Part shown: one piece after another, positions 23,258 through 35,364 of the stretch
How the letters are laid out: every line of letters starts with the position of its first letter
Position numbering within the stretch: position 1 is the first letter of the stretch
Origin: Tetracentron sinense
Lineage: Eukaryota; Streptophyta; Magnoliopsida; Trochodendrales; Trochodendraceae
Assembly: GCA_015143295.1 (NCBI GenBank)
Contig: CM026551.1
Location: 46,364,034-46,428,033 of the forward strand
Direction: 5' to 3'
Length of the DNA: 64,000 nt
Notes under the pieces: generated by a model
Databases searched by the model: none
The model's input: the letters and a program-made list of their open reading frames with translations, nothing else
What the model was told of the DNA's origin: nothing
Position numbers and translations under genes: made by a program

Positions 23258-24402
23258 TTATCTCATTTATTAGTCCCACATCAGATATTTATGAGAATTG
23301 AAACCACTTAATAAGTAATTCTCTCTCCTTAGAGATTGTTCTCTTGTGTGTGCTCATACACCAAGTGTGAGTGCACTAGCGAGATGCATCGCACCGAGCG
23401 CGACACGCGTACACGCACGTGTAGGACTATGAGGCGCACTTTGTACTTCACAAGTCACTTGAGTTGCTTAATCTTTTTAAGATTAGAAGCCAGATAAACA
23501 GTGTATATCTGATCAAGATTAACATGGTGGTTTGGATTCCGTGATCCGTAATGGATCATGGGTGTGCGTCCAGGTTCGTTGATCCTGATGGGCTATTGAA
23601 TGGGTCAGTTGGAGAAACCCAAGTGACTCATTAAGTGGGTCGGTTAGGAAGCGCAAGTGGCTCCCAAAGGCCTAGCGCTCGCCTATATAAGGTGAGGATC
23701 GATGAAGAGGAGAATTCTACACAAGTGAGAACTCGTATCAGACCTCTGCCGAATTGAGCCCAGAAAAAGAGCCCGAACCAAAGAACAAGCTCCAGACCTC
23801 AATTGGAGATCTGAAGCTCATCTCAACTCAGATAGACATATCAAAGATAGCCAATCATCGAATTGGATATCAGTATTTGACTAGTCCATTCAAACCAATC
23901 GATTCTTTGATTTGATGCTTAGTCTGACCGGTTGAAGTTCGTTCTGGTAACCAAACAGACCAGTGTCCAGATTTACCAAGAACAGATAACAGAATGAGAA
24001 CTTGGCCAGTGTAGCAATACACTGACCCTTGGGCACTGTTATCATACAGAACCCGTTGACAAGCTGTTTCCAAATAGTGTGTCTCTTCGGATTTGGTTAT
24101 TAGAATCCATACAGATCAAATTCTAGAACTATTATAGAATAGCTCATAGGGAGTAATTCTGTTTGGCAATCACTTGTGATAGTCTATTCTGGTTTATACA
24201 ATCTGTGTAACCATTTCTTATTCTTGTAAGGGATAACTAAGACCTTAATTTGATTAACTAATATATGGACATCCTAAAAGGAGGTTTAAGTACAGTTCTT
24301 ACTAGATATTGCAGATCTGTAGAGGAACGGATCGATTCCTAACTAGGTTGAATCCTAGGAATAGAGTTGTCATATTCCCTTACACAAATGGGAGATTCCA
24401 AC
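23258..24402 (+). mobile_element. Probable copia-type solo LTR
   Basis: Begins TGTTATCTCATTTATTAGTC followed by CCACATCAG, close to the TGTTG..TCCCACAT start usual in plant copia LTRs. It contains a TATA-like CTATATAAGG near 23682, T-rich sequence downstream, and ends near ATTCCAACCA. No target duplication could be confirmed and the right border is approximate. No internal domain follows. Confidence 0.4.
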
Positions 24403-24894
24403 CATCTTCAAAAAACGTTTGTTGCACCTCTTAACCGAATTGATTAAGAATTTTTATGGTCATCATGTGCAAGCTTTTGAAGTAATTAACCAACATATAT
24501 CATATTATCATGACCCATCTTCTCTCTCTCATCGCGCGTGCAACCCACTAGTGTGTACATAAATATCTATGTGTGTGTGACAAGCAAAAAGATAGTACAA
24601 AGGAAACAAGGGGCACAAGGGTTCACAAGTTCGTGAACCCAACTACCGAAACATGGAAAAGAAAATTTTGGATTTTTAATACAATTTTTAGTTGTGTTTT
24701 GTCTAATTTTCTTTTCTTTTCCATGTTTTTATTTATTTTCTCGACAACCAAACATAGGGTAAAGGAAACTAATACAAAGTAAGAATAGTGAAAGAACCAA
24801 ATGTCGAGGAAAAGGGCCCTCAAACCTGAACACCAATCCCAAAGAAGGTGACTGACCACCCACAAATCCGCTAGAAGGAACAAGATACGTTGTT
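24403..24894. other. Non-coding spacer
   Basis: No gene was recognised. Short overlapping frames on both strands are chance. Confidence 0.35.
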
Positions 24895-25022
24895 ACAAAA
24901 AAGAGCTATACTTTTTTATCCCATCAGACCATATAGCAGGAGTCTGGTACTCCATATTACAAAAAAGAGCTATACTTTATTATCCCATCAGGCCATATAG
25001 CGGGAGTCTGTTACTCCATATT
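24895..25022. repeat. 64-bp tandem duplication
   Basis: Two adjacent copies (24895-24958, 24959-25022) of a unit starting ACAAAAAAGAGCTATACTTT differ at only a few positions. Confidence 0.85.
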
Positions 25023-25740
25023 AGTTTGAGGAGTGCTAGCCTGCCTCCATCGCATTTACTCTAAATTTTTCCATAGTCGCAAGATGGGCCTAACACTTGG
25101 AGATGTTTTATTATTTTAATGGTTTAAAAAGTAAAAGTTAAAGATTGTTTGACATTTGTATGGCCCTATTGCGTCTTTGGAAGATTTGTGACTAGAAAAA
25201 TCCTATTAGTTTTCCATCTAAACGTAATTATGTTATTTTTGTTGGGTTAGAATTTCCTTTTTTTGGGGGGGCGATGATATCCGGGCCTCTTATTGCACCC
25301 GACTAAGTCCCTCGGGCCATGCATATTCCCTCATACTTTACAATGAGAAAAGTCGAGATAAATTCCAAAGGGTGGCCAACAAGGGGAAAGGACTCGAACT
25401 CAAGACCTCTGCCTCTATTCAAATTTGATGGCAAACAACCACTAATATTTTATAAAAACCGAAGAAGGAAAAAAATTGGAAAATAGAAAATGGACGACAA
25501 GATTTTCTTCCAAACTAACCACCCAATTGCAAATTGACACGTGGTGATGAAATTGTTATTTTATTTTAACTTTATTTCTCTTTCCTAATGTGTTGGAATT
25601 TGATTGGTGTGGTCAGCTTGGAAGAGGACCTTAGGGTCCTCTGATCAGAACTCAAAAAATTGTCAAGGTTTGATAAGTTCGTATGGGCATGGCACAGAGG
25701 ACTCCTTCGAGACGATTTACGCCTAAAACCCAGTCCAGTT
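25023..25740. repeat. Intergenic DNA with part of a dispersed repeat
   Basis: On the minus strand 25110-25025 reads GGAAAAATTTAGAGTAAATG then GCTAGCACTCCTC. The same words occur on the plus strand at 56110-56150 (GGAAAAATATGGAGTAAATG, GCTAGCACTCCTC), and partly near 53840. This marks a dispersed repeat of unknown type. The remainder has no recognisable feature. Confidence 0.4.
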
Positions 25741-25832
25741 AGCATTAATGCGGACCCAACTGTATTTATTTTTTTTGTAGTGGGTAAGCATTAATGCGGA
25801 CCCAACTGTATTTATAAAGGCTGATATTTTGC
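25741..25832. repeat. 46-bp direct duplication
   Basis: AGCATTAATGCGGACCCAAC followed by TGTATTTAT occurs at 25741 and again at 25787. Confidence 0.7.
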
Positions 25833-26076
25833 CCGAAAAAGGAGATAAGTTACCTTACAGGATTGGAATGTCTTTGTAATTTCAAGGGATTTTGCATATC
25901 AGCTGCTGAGTTCATCCTTGTAAATATATTGTTATATGTAAACTTTTACAAATTAATTCATGGTTTTGTAATAGTTGGACAACAACCTCAATACTTACTT
26001 GGGTTGAACTTTTGCAATAGTTGGACAACTTCTTGAACCATGGTTAATAAGTTTTAACCTTTATGGTTAATTATTT

Positions 26077-26545
26077 TTTTTAAAGGTTAGATGCCTTAAC
26101 CTTAAGGGGTAATAATTCTTAATCATAGTTAAAGGAAGTTAAAAGGGAACATGTTAATTTCTAAAAACCCAAAAGTAAATGCTTTAACCATGAAGGATTA
26201 GTGAATCTTAGCCACCGTTAAAGGAAGTTAAAAAGGGATAAGTTAATTTTTTTTCAACTAAAAACCAAGGTTTGATGCTTTAACCGTAAGGGTTAGTGAA
26301 TCTTAACCACAATTAAATGGAGTTAAAAAAGAGACGATACTTTAACCCTAAAGATTTGAATCTTAACCACAATTAAAGGAAGTTAAAAGAGAACACGTCA
26401 TTTTTTTTCTAACAACTAAGGTTAAATGATTTAATCCTAAAGGTTAGTGAATCTTACCACAATTGAAAGAGTTAAAAGGAGAGAAATTAGCAATAAGGGT
26501 TAAAACTTGATAACCATAATTCAAAGGCAGTTAAAAGAGATTTCA
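26077..26545. repeat. About six diverged ~70-95-bp tandem repeats
   Basis: Units share the order CTTTAACC - AAGGGTTAGTGAATCTTAAC - CACAATTAAAGGAAGTTAAA - RGAGA. Starts are near 26083, 26178, 26276, 26340, 26425 and 26500. Related sequence recurs at about 54240-54400 and 56335-56550, so the unit belongs to a dispersed family. The array lies upstream of the OEP7-like gene. Confidence 0.65.
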
Positions 26546-27114
26546 TGGGGTTATAAAATATCTTAAGGGCATAATAATCATTTTACTAACAATTACAAAA
26601 GAAGTCTAACGAACCAAGGGTTGAGGTTGTTTGTCGAAAACCATGAGTTGATGTTTGGTTTATTTTAGTTTTCTTTACTATCATAATGTGAGAGCCTTGC
26701 CGTAGATGAATTTTTTGAAATTCCCAAACCACCCTTATATAAAAACAAAACATTGATTTAATGTTTTACTTTAATTCCCAAACTACCCCTTGTCTTTGAT
26801 TTAATGTTTAATTTTAATTACCAAACTACCCCTTGTTCATCTATCACAACCAATTCCGATTAAACTTGAGGAGTTCAATCGCACCCACAGGTTAACACTT
26901 TTCCCTTTTAACTCCTTCCCCTCGCTCTCACGTGCATCGCACGCTGGTAAACGATAATAGCAATGGTTGTCCGAGTCGATCGCCCAAAGCAGACTCGCCC
27001 TTGGACATTGAGTATGCCATTTGTACCTACTAGAAAGAAAAGGTATCCCCAAGAAGACCAACCAAAGGGCTGTGTGTCCGTAGAGAGCAAGAGCAGGAGA
27101 AGAAGGCGGAGAGG
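26546..27114 (+). promoter_or_regulatory. Upstream region of the OEP7-like gene
   Basis: Contains a TATA-like TTATATAAAA at about 26732-26741 and then a pyrimidine/GC-richer stretch from about 26880 up to the ATG at 27115, typical of a plant 5' leader. The transcription start cannot be fixed from sequence. Confidence 0.35.
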
Positions 27115-27372
27115 ATGGGTGGCCTGACGAGTGCAGTGATCGCCATAGCCGGACTGGCACTTGGGTGGATAACGATCGAGATAGCCTGCAAACCATGCCT
27201 CGACAAGGGAAGGGAAGCCATCGATCGCTCCCTTGATCCCAATTACGACCCGGACATCATCGATAATGACACCTCCATTCGCACCCCTCTAAATCAACAA
27301 TCTCCTCTCCCCATTTCCACTTCAGATGATGCAGATTCTGATGCCGCAACCTCCACTGTCAAGATCGTATGA
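27115..27372 (+). CDS. OEP7: OEP7-like chloroplast outer envelope membrane protein
   Basis: A single-exon, 85-residue protein. Residues 3-21 form one hydrophobic segment (SAVIAIAGLALGWITIEI), followed directly by a charged flank, ACKPCLDKGREAIDRSLDP, then an acidic hydrophilic tail. This is the plan of plant OEP7/OEP6/OEP14 proteins, in which ALGW(L)(A)IEIA-KP-LDK-R follows the transmembrane part. Known members insert into the plastid outer envelope without a cleaved transit peptide, with the anchor acting as the signal. The tail (DDADSDAATSTVKIV) is longer than in some relatives. The start is the first ATG in frame and gives the usual N-terminus. It is convergent with FANCD2, whose stop lies about 395 bp downstream. 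The exact paralogue is uncertain. Confidence 0.85.
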   Translation: MGGLTSAVIAIAGLALGWITIEIACKPCLDKGREAIDRSLDPNYDPDIIDNDTSIRTPLNQQSPLPISTSDDADSDAATSTVKIV

Positions 27373-27766
27373 GAGCATAACCCCTTTTGTCTTTTTTTTT
27401 TTTTTTTGGGTAACTATCTGAACACCTTCCGTGTTTTCGTATCCCTTGGATTTGTGTTGCTATTAGTGCTTTCTTTCTAAAGAAATTGGCTTCTTTACCT
27501 ATTATGTGTCTTTGTTTGTACTTCATTGTAAAATGGAGAGATTATATGTATTGTTGTGTTCAACTACATGAATTCATATCTGTAATTCTCTCTTCATTCA
27601 TGCTGCCAATGTTCTAATAATTATTTAGGTAAAAACAACTTCAAAACCTTAGTTTTCCTAAACTATGGTATTGTTCTTGGACACAACCAACCATGATCCT
27701 ATTAATTCATTCTAAGAAATTCAAAACTCACTTGAATTTCGCTTCAGTTATTGTGCTTGAATCATT
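27373..27766. other. Shared 3' intergenic space of OEP7 and FANCD2
   Basis: A poly-T run at 27391-27407 and AT-rich sequence. Both genes end towards each other here, so 3' UTRs and poly-A sites of both must lie in these 394 bp, possibly overlapping. No canonical AATAAA was fixed. Confidence 0.5.
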
Positions 27767-30700
27767 TCATTCGTTGTCTCTGTCAGCTTGACTACCAATG
27801 CTGACAGCTTGATCTTCAACATCAGCCTCCATCTGACTGTTTGATTCTTCGTCGATTTCATCTTCTCCGTCTGCGTACACCTGGGAGCTCACCACCTGAC
27901 CCAGCAAGTCTTTGTGTTTTAGATTGCCTGTCACAATAAGAAATGAAGCACAGTTGGAATCCAGTCATGTTATTTAGGTGGTAGAACTAAGAAGGAAAAT
28001 AAGATTCCCCTGTGATGACCTTACCTACTAATTGACCACCTCATGTAGTACCACGAAGAAGAAAACTAAGATTTCGTTGGGGGTAGACCTCAAGGTCTAA
28101 CAAATGGCATGCAGGTTAAAGTGATAAATGAGTAAGAGGCTGGACCAACCATTGATAGTTCACGCAAAAGAGATCGCGTACAATCAGAACAGACCAGATG
28201 ATCCTAACTATCCGATCTATCACATTGTTTATACCATAGTTGCACCTTGCTTCCCAAGAAGCTCGTTTCCCAAGCTCACTTACAAAAAAACTCATTTACC
28301 AAGTTCACTTCACAAGAAGCTCCGCTTTCACCACGTCTCATTTATTGGTCAAAGAGGGAAATGTATATGAGAGATGATGGGAATCTACAACCTAGGTTCT
28401 AAACTGTGAGCATGTATAATTGAATTGGAAACTCATGCACTTGGTTCTCCACACGTATCTTATGTGAGGCAAAATCTAAAGTGTGGATGCACATACTAAT
28501 ATAATGGGAGTAGGGTGCCCATAACTCAATTTTTTTGTTTCTCGAGGCTCTTTTGAGCCTCACTGCCAACTGCTAGTTTTCACTTCTGGACCTCTGGTGA
28601 CTGGTTTATACACTCAAAAATCAGAACAAGTATAAAGAAAAAGTCCACCAGAGACTCCAATGTTTAAATGTGTAACATACCTATCCAAAAAGTGCATCCG
28701 TTTGATGAACTATGGAGGAGAGCCTTGACACGGAACAAGAAGCGTTCCATGGACCTCTTTGTCGTAGGAATTTTGGTGGTTATGATTGTTTGTTTCAATC
28801 CCTTCACAAAAAAAAAAAAATTAGATGAAAGGTAGAACATTATTCTCGAGAAGAGATATACTAATGTGCAAGACTAACCTTCGCCTCAGAACAAATGGTC
28901 TGTATTGTTCTTGTTGCCTTTTGAAGCTCTTTCACCTGATTCGAATTTGAGAGGCATAAATAAGTTGAAACTCAACTGTTGAAGGGAGTAACCATACAAA
29001 AGAAACTTGCTTCATCTTATCTTACCAATTGGATTATAATGTCATTGTGCACTTGAAAGTGGGTCTGTAGGAAGTCAAAAACTGGAGAGTTTTTCAATTT
29101 CAGTACACTAACAACTGTATCTCAGATTACTTACCATCATAAAAAAGTATTATGCATCTACCTTTTAGAAAGGAATCGACAAACTTTCCACCATATTTAA
29201 CCGCCATGGCATGCACTGTTAACTGTATTATCATTTAACACGTCAACATCTTGCACTAATATTTATTTTCAACCATAGAAATAATGTATCAACCAAAGAA
29301 AATTGAACCAAGAATTCTGAACTTTCGTAGAATTCTGCACTTTCATTTACATACCCACCTTGTCTTGAGTCTTGCACATGTTGACTAAAGATACAACCAC
29401 ATTGACAGACTGGCGTAGTTTGATCAACACCCTTTTTACATTTTCAAGTTGGATATCCGCTCTGCGTTTCTCCAACAGAACAACTTCCTTAACCTAACCA
29501 GGAGCGAAAAGATTAAGAATTCCATATTTTTAATCAATTGTCATTTACTAGTTTGTCCGTGATTGTTGAAAGATGTAAAGAGATAAGCTGGAACTCACCA
29601 ACTTGTTTAATATAGCAAGGTTTTCTTCATGCTGCACACACAACCACTTTCTGTAACATCTGTAAGAAATAATTAACTGACTGAAATTGAGATTGAAATT
29701 GGAACACAGAAAACAACTTACCAGTACCCGATACCATACAACAAATGTTGTGGAACATAGCGTCGAGAAGCCATGAAAATCATCTTGTGGGTTTTTAGTT
29801 TTGCACGAAGCCACCTAAAGAAGTAGAACTCTTAGTTGGGGTTGATATCTTTATGGCGTATTGTAGAAGAAAGTTGCGAATTGGTTGCAATTTCAAAACT
29901 ATTAACTCCATGAGAAAGCTTAATGAAATTTATGCACCTGAGGCAAGACGGAACAGGCAAGCTCATCTAGTAAATCAGAAGTGGAGTCACTATTTTCCAA
30001 GTAAATGTGCAATATCTTTTGTATTATCTCACCCTGGAAGAGTCGGGAAAATAAAATACACCTGATCATTTAGTAAAAAATGTACTGAAAGAAAGAAGTG
30101 CCAAAACTGTGTTCCCATTCAAAGTTAAGGGTAAGATTTTGGAAGACAAGGGCTAGGAAACATATGTAAATGATCTCACTTTTCCCTTCCAACCATTCTC
30201 AAAATTTTCATCATCCCAGTTATGCATTAATAGACTTTTAGCAGACATTCCGAGTCTGCTGCGTAGAGTAGGAAGGACTCCCTGGGCAAATCCTGTGCAA
30301 ATATTCTTCCCATTTCCTTCCACCAACTTATCAAGCAATTTCTGGACAGAGGTCACAACTGATTCTAGAGTAACTACAGCTTCTGAAGCCAACAAAAATG
30401 AGAATGACCGTGCTGCATGGTGCAGATGTTACAAATTCCGTAAGAAACTTCTGAAACTTCCAATCAGCTCCACAAAACTGCGTTAAGCAACAGGAATAGT
30501 AAATTTATTATTACCTATGTCCAAAACACCTTCCAGATATGAATAAACACCACAATATAAGTAATCCATGTTCCCAGGTGAAGGAATCGGTTGGATGCCT
30601 GAAAAAAGACTATTTGGTATTCTGATTGGCTGGAAGGCCTCAAGTAGATCTGAGAGGACCGGTGTATCCATCTGAATATAAGGAAGGTTTAGCATCTGCA

Positions 30701-33700
30701 TTCAGCAAACAGAATCAAGATTATATCCTTTCTAAGTTCTAACAAATCTGAAAGATAAAGCTTTTGCTCTCACTAATGTTGGGTAAACATGGGTTTCCTT
30801 AGAAAGAGAGTTTTGGAAAGTTTACCTTGCTGAAGCAGCAAAGAATTTCTCTAAAGACTGAACCAGCAACTGACAATTTTGATAATACCATGTTAGGTAT
30901 ATCTGGGTTCCCGGCAGAGGCAGACTGGATTCTCCAATGCTCTTGACAAGTATCAGTACCTGCAAATGTATTTTGTGCTTAGATATCTAGAGCTTAGAAG
31001 CTGCAACGAGAGTTCATCCAACCAAATAAGATGATATAAGCTTACCTTCCTTAAGGATACCAATGGCACCATCGAAATGCTTCTTGAGACTTGGAAATAG
31101 TGGTCTAATCTTGCTCAAGAAGTCATTTCCTGACATCCTGCTGAGAGCAGGCGGAGCATTCAAGCATCTGGCTGAAAATTGTTTGCTCGGAGGAATCAGG
31201 TAGTCCAGCTTGTAGTGAAGATCTCGTAGAAGGTACAGATGCAGGGGTAACTAATGCAGAAACTATCAGTCTTATAAGATTGAATATGCACATTCATACA
31301 TAAACTTATCCACCACAAATTCTGTAAGAATAACAAGGTACCTCAGCTGCAGGATCTGGACAACAGGAATCGTGATTCTGCATTCAAAAAAAATACACAT
31401 TAGACTGCTTCAGTAATTTGCTGGTCAAATTAACTGCATATCTTGCAAGCAAGATCAAGTTTCCCTTCAGTTAGTTTAACTCAAGTATTTTAGTTTATGT
31501 AGAGGTAGTTTTAGTCAACATGCATTGCCGAAAGAAATTAAGTTATTTTTGGGATTGAACATCTCATGGAGTCCTTCTAAATAAAAACAAATCTGCCACC
31601 GGTTTTAGAATGTGCACTACAACTGCACTATATAGCATCTTGGAAATCCATAGTTAAAGTGGACATTTTGTTGCTGTTACAAATCTAAGTGAGAAGAAAG
31701 AAGGTTCTTCGCCAATTTAATATGACTTGAGGTCACAGTGGAGAGGAATACCCCGTTTTATCTGAAACAAAGTTAGAAGTGATGCATGACCTTGCTGTTC
31801 AGGATGTTTGGGACTCCCAAGTTTCAGATTGGGTCACCCTCCCCTCAATAGGGGCCTCTGGTAGTATTCTTATTGTCTGGAAGATTGGAACAGAGACAAG
31901 ATTGAGGGTTTGGATGCAGAAGTGGGGACATACTCTATATTGATCTTGTACAGAGTTGTGGACGACAAATTTAAGTGGGTGTTCTTTGGAGTGGATGGTC
32001 CAAATGATACTTCTGAGTTCCCATAGCTTTGGCAAGAGTTGGACGATGTCTGGGGCCAGATGGTGCCTGCCTTGGTGTCTTGGTGGTGATTCCAAATACC
32101 ATTAAATTCTCTCATGAAAGAAAAGCAGTAGCTAGAGGTGCAAGAAGATGGAGGTTTTGGGGACTTTGTGGACTGCTTTAGCCTGATCAATAGCCCCCTG
32201 AATGATGTTAACTTTACTTGGTCCAACATCCAAGAGAGGCCGTCTTTAAGTAAGTTGGTAGATTCTTATTTTGTACCAAGTGAGAGGAGTTTCCAAACAT
32301 GGTGCAAACTGCTCTTCATAGACCGGTCTCCGATCATGTCCATATCCTTCTGGGGCGGGTGTCAGTTAGGGGAGGTCCACCCCTATTCAGATTTGAGGAC
32401 CTGTGGCTCAGGACATCGGACTTCTATGAAGTTGTTGAGGAAATTTGGAGAAATTTCAAGTTTTGGAGGTTGCCCAGTGCTATGTTTTAGTCTGAAGCTT
32501 AAAGCATTTAAGGCTAGGCTCAAACATTAGAACGATGTATTTGGAAATCTTACTATTAAGAAAGCGGATATCCTCAAGGAATTAGATGAAATTGACAAAA
32601 AGGAATCGACACTCTCCCTTGGTCCTGATAGTAAGAGAAGAGCATATCTGAAAGATGAGTATGAGAACTTGTTAATTAATGAGGAGATTTGTTGGAAGCA
32701 AAAATCTAGAGTAATATGGCTTAAAGAAAGAGATCAGAACACTAAATTTTTCCATAAGATGCCAATGTGAGGAAGAGGGTCGATCTCATCCCAAGACTAA
32801 GAGTAGGTGGTATATTGTTGGACAAAGAAGAAGAAATTAGAAAGGAGATTATCAGCTATTATGAGAAGCTCTACAAGGCGAATCACAATTTTAGATCAAA
32901 GTTGAATGGCTTAGCTTTCGATTGCATTTCTTGTTAGGCTAGGGATAACCTTGAGAGACCTTCTCAGGAGGAGATCCTTGGGAATAATTAATATAACCCA
33001 AATTTTATGTTGTACAAACTGATTTTTTTATAAAAACACATTAAATTTAAATCAGTTTTCAATTCAATCTACACAAGCTTGAAAATCAATAATCTCAAAC
33101 ATTTGACATCTGCTGGTGACTGGTGAGACTCTTCTTCCTTAAACTTTTTCTTTGCACAATCTACAAACCTTATCACTTAAGTCTAGATCTTTTATGATTT
33201 ACTAACTAATATTTCACTGTGATCTCTCTGGATATGTTTCCCAATATTCTGCACCACAACATAGAGAATTTTTCATTTTGACACAATCTCTTAACACCCA
33301 CATAACCACATCATTAAGTATTGGACCATCGACATTAAAGTGCACCAACGAATTTGTAATACAAGCATCAAGATCTGAAACATTTATACAAAGTACCTGA
33401 ACCCACAAAATAGACATATTTAAACAGTTGCAAAACAACCAGTACCAAAACTGAAAGTATATCTTAATGCGTACCCTGGAAAACGGCATTTGTTTCGCCT
33501 CATAGCTGGTACATAAATAGTACCAGACAAGTCCAAATAAAACAAGAGTTTAACAGAAGATGACATGTCTAAAACCAGTATTTAAAAGATGATGTCACCT
33601 AAATGACAGTTACAACAAAGAATGGACAATACAACAGAATAATACTACTAATTCAGCACAACCAACTTTTAAATATAGGTCCAGTAGAAGTATAGAATGC

Positions 33701-35364
33701 ATGTATTAAATATTATCAGAAGAAATATCACCATAATACATTATTTGTGATGGTCAAATTGCCCATATCATAAAACATAATTTAGCTGGTGTGATAGCAA
33801 CCTTAGAATCCAAAATATACTGAAAAGTTCCCTTGCAAGCCCAGAGTATACTTATATAGCTCAATTACGATTTACGACTTTGTGTAAAAAAATCAATACC
33901 AGATACATCTATCAAAGTATTGACTTCATAGACAGAAGAATAGGAACTTGCAGGAGCACCTTGAATGTCATAATGTAAGATCTACAATTTATGGTCATCT
34001 TGGTAAGTAAATTGAAGAAATGTTCAGAAACATGACCAACTCAGGAGCTTGGCCAAATTGACCCAGATTGCCAGGCTCTGAGAACCCAATTTCAAATGTC
34101 TGTCAACGATCAACTTGATTTTTTCCAAATAAAACCGACATTTCAGAAATCAAAAGACCACTTTATAAGACAAGTATGAGTTTTCTAACAGTGAATTAAA
34201 ATATTTCTGCACTGTGATTGACACTCGACAGACTGAGAAATGGAAGAAATGAATAAACAATCAACTGGCTTAATATTTGTTCCAAGTCCTGTTGTCCTTT
34301 AATAAGTGAAAACTTTATCATAAAAAAGATACCTAGACTTTGAAACTTATCGGACTATAATTTTTGTAACTTTAGTTGAATCCTGAAACCCAAATGCATA
34401 CACTGTCTTCCTGTTCTCACAGTTACATGTCTTCTAGTAAAATGCCATTTTCTTGTTGACAAATAAGATCAATATGTACATATAAAGCTATTTGGATATC
34501 GTATCTCCATGCTTCTCTCAAGTAGAACATGTTTGACTTTCGTCTTATGCATTTTACTGAGGTCTGTCACAATTGGATGGAATCACATATGAAGTAAGCA
34601 GCTATGGATGACAGATACCATATTGAGATTGTACATTAGCACAGGCCCACTGCTTCTGGTGAACAAATATTAAATTCTCGACAGCCAACATAGTCCATAA
34701 TAGATAACGAAAAAATAAGAACATAAATAAATCTTCAACGTGAACTTTCTAAATTGCATGTTGATGAATACTTGAATTGCACCCACATAAAGCATAGATT
34801 AAAAAAAAACTAAAAAAATACTAAGAAGAAATACAATTAGCTTAGTAATAGAGTGGGGCATACCTTTGAGAACTTAAAGATGGAAAAACAGTCAACCAAC
34901 AGAGGTCTGAATTTGAATCTTTGTGCATCTAGAACCTTTGCAACTGCAGAAACTTCTACAAGCTCTGTCTCATTAGAGTCGTATGTATGATGCTCTCCAG
35001 ACTGAGAAGTCCTTCCCTTGAAGGATAGACCAGAAGAGCCCTCATTTGGAACTTCCTGGCTTGTTACAGCTCCTGCTTTTCTCAAGACATTTAAAATTGT
35101 AGGCTGCCTGAGCTTTCCATTAAGATCTGAATTTTCTGAGGCCTTTGAGTTATTCTTACGTTTTTTCTTGTTCTTTGGTAATGTGCTTTCACATGTTTTC
35201 TTCTGGTCATTCCTCTTTTCCATAAGACCCAAATGGTTAGCTTTGGTTAAGAATGAAGATCCAGAATGATCCACATGAAGATGAAGCTCGGGTAGGGATA
35301 GAGGGTATAACTTGAGGGAGGTATTTAATAAACTTTCCACAAAGCTGTATGGGTTAGATTCTTT
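27767..35364 (-). CDS. FANCD2: FANCD2 exons 17-31
   Basis: Exons: 17 35364-34864; 18 31377-31342; 19 31250-31046; 20 30959-30826; 21 30695-30515; 22 30412-30180; 23 30033-29938; 24 29814-29722; 25 29631-29599; 26 29493-29359; 27 29222-29162; 28 29081-29026; 29 28935-28879; 30 28801-28681; 31 27927-27767 with TGA at 27769-27767. Exon 17 is a long hydrophilic Lys/Ser/Asn-rich segment with SQ motifs. Exons 18-30 are short helical-repeat exons (LPLHLYLLRDLHYKLDYLIP, GVLPTLRSRLG, FVVWYRVL, KYGGKFVDSFLK). Exon 31 encodes an acidic tail. Exon 27's acceptor was chosen to keep phase (TACAG before TTAACA). Intron 24 (90 bp) is also stop-free and a multiple of three. Confidence 0.85.
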
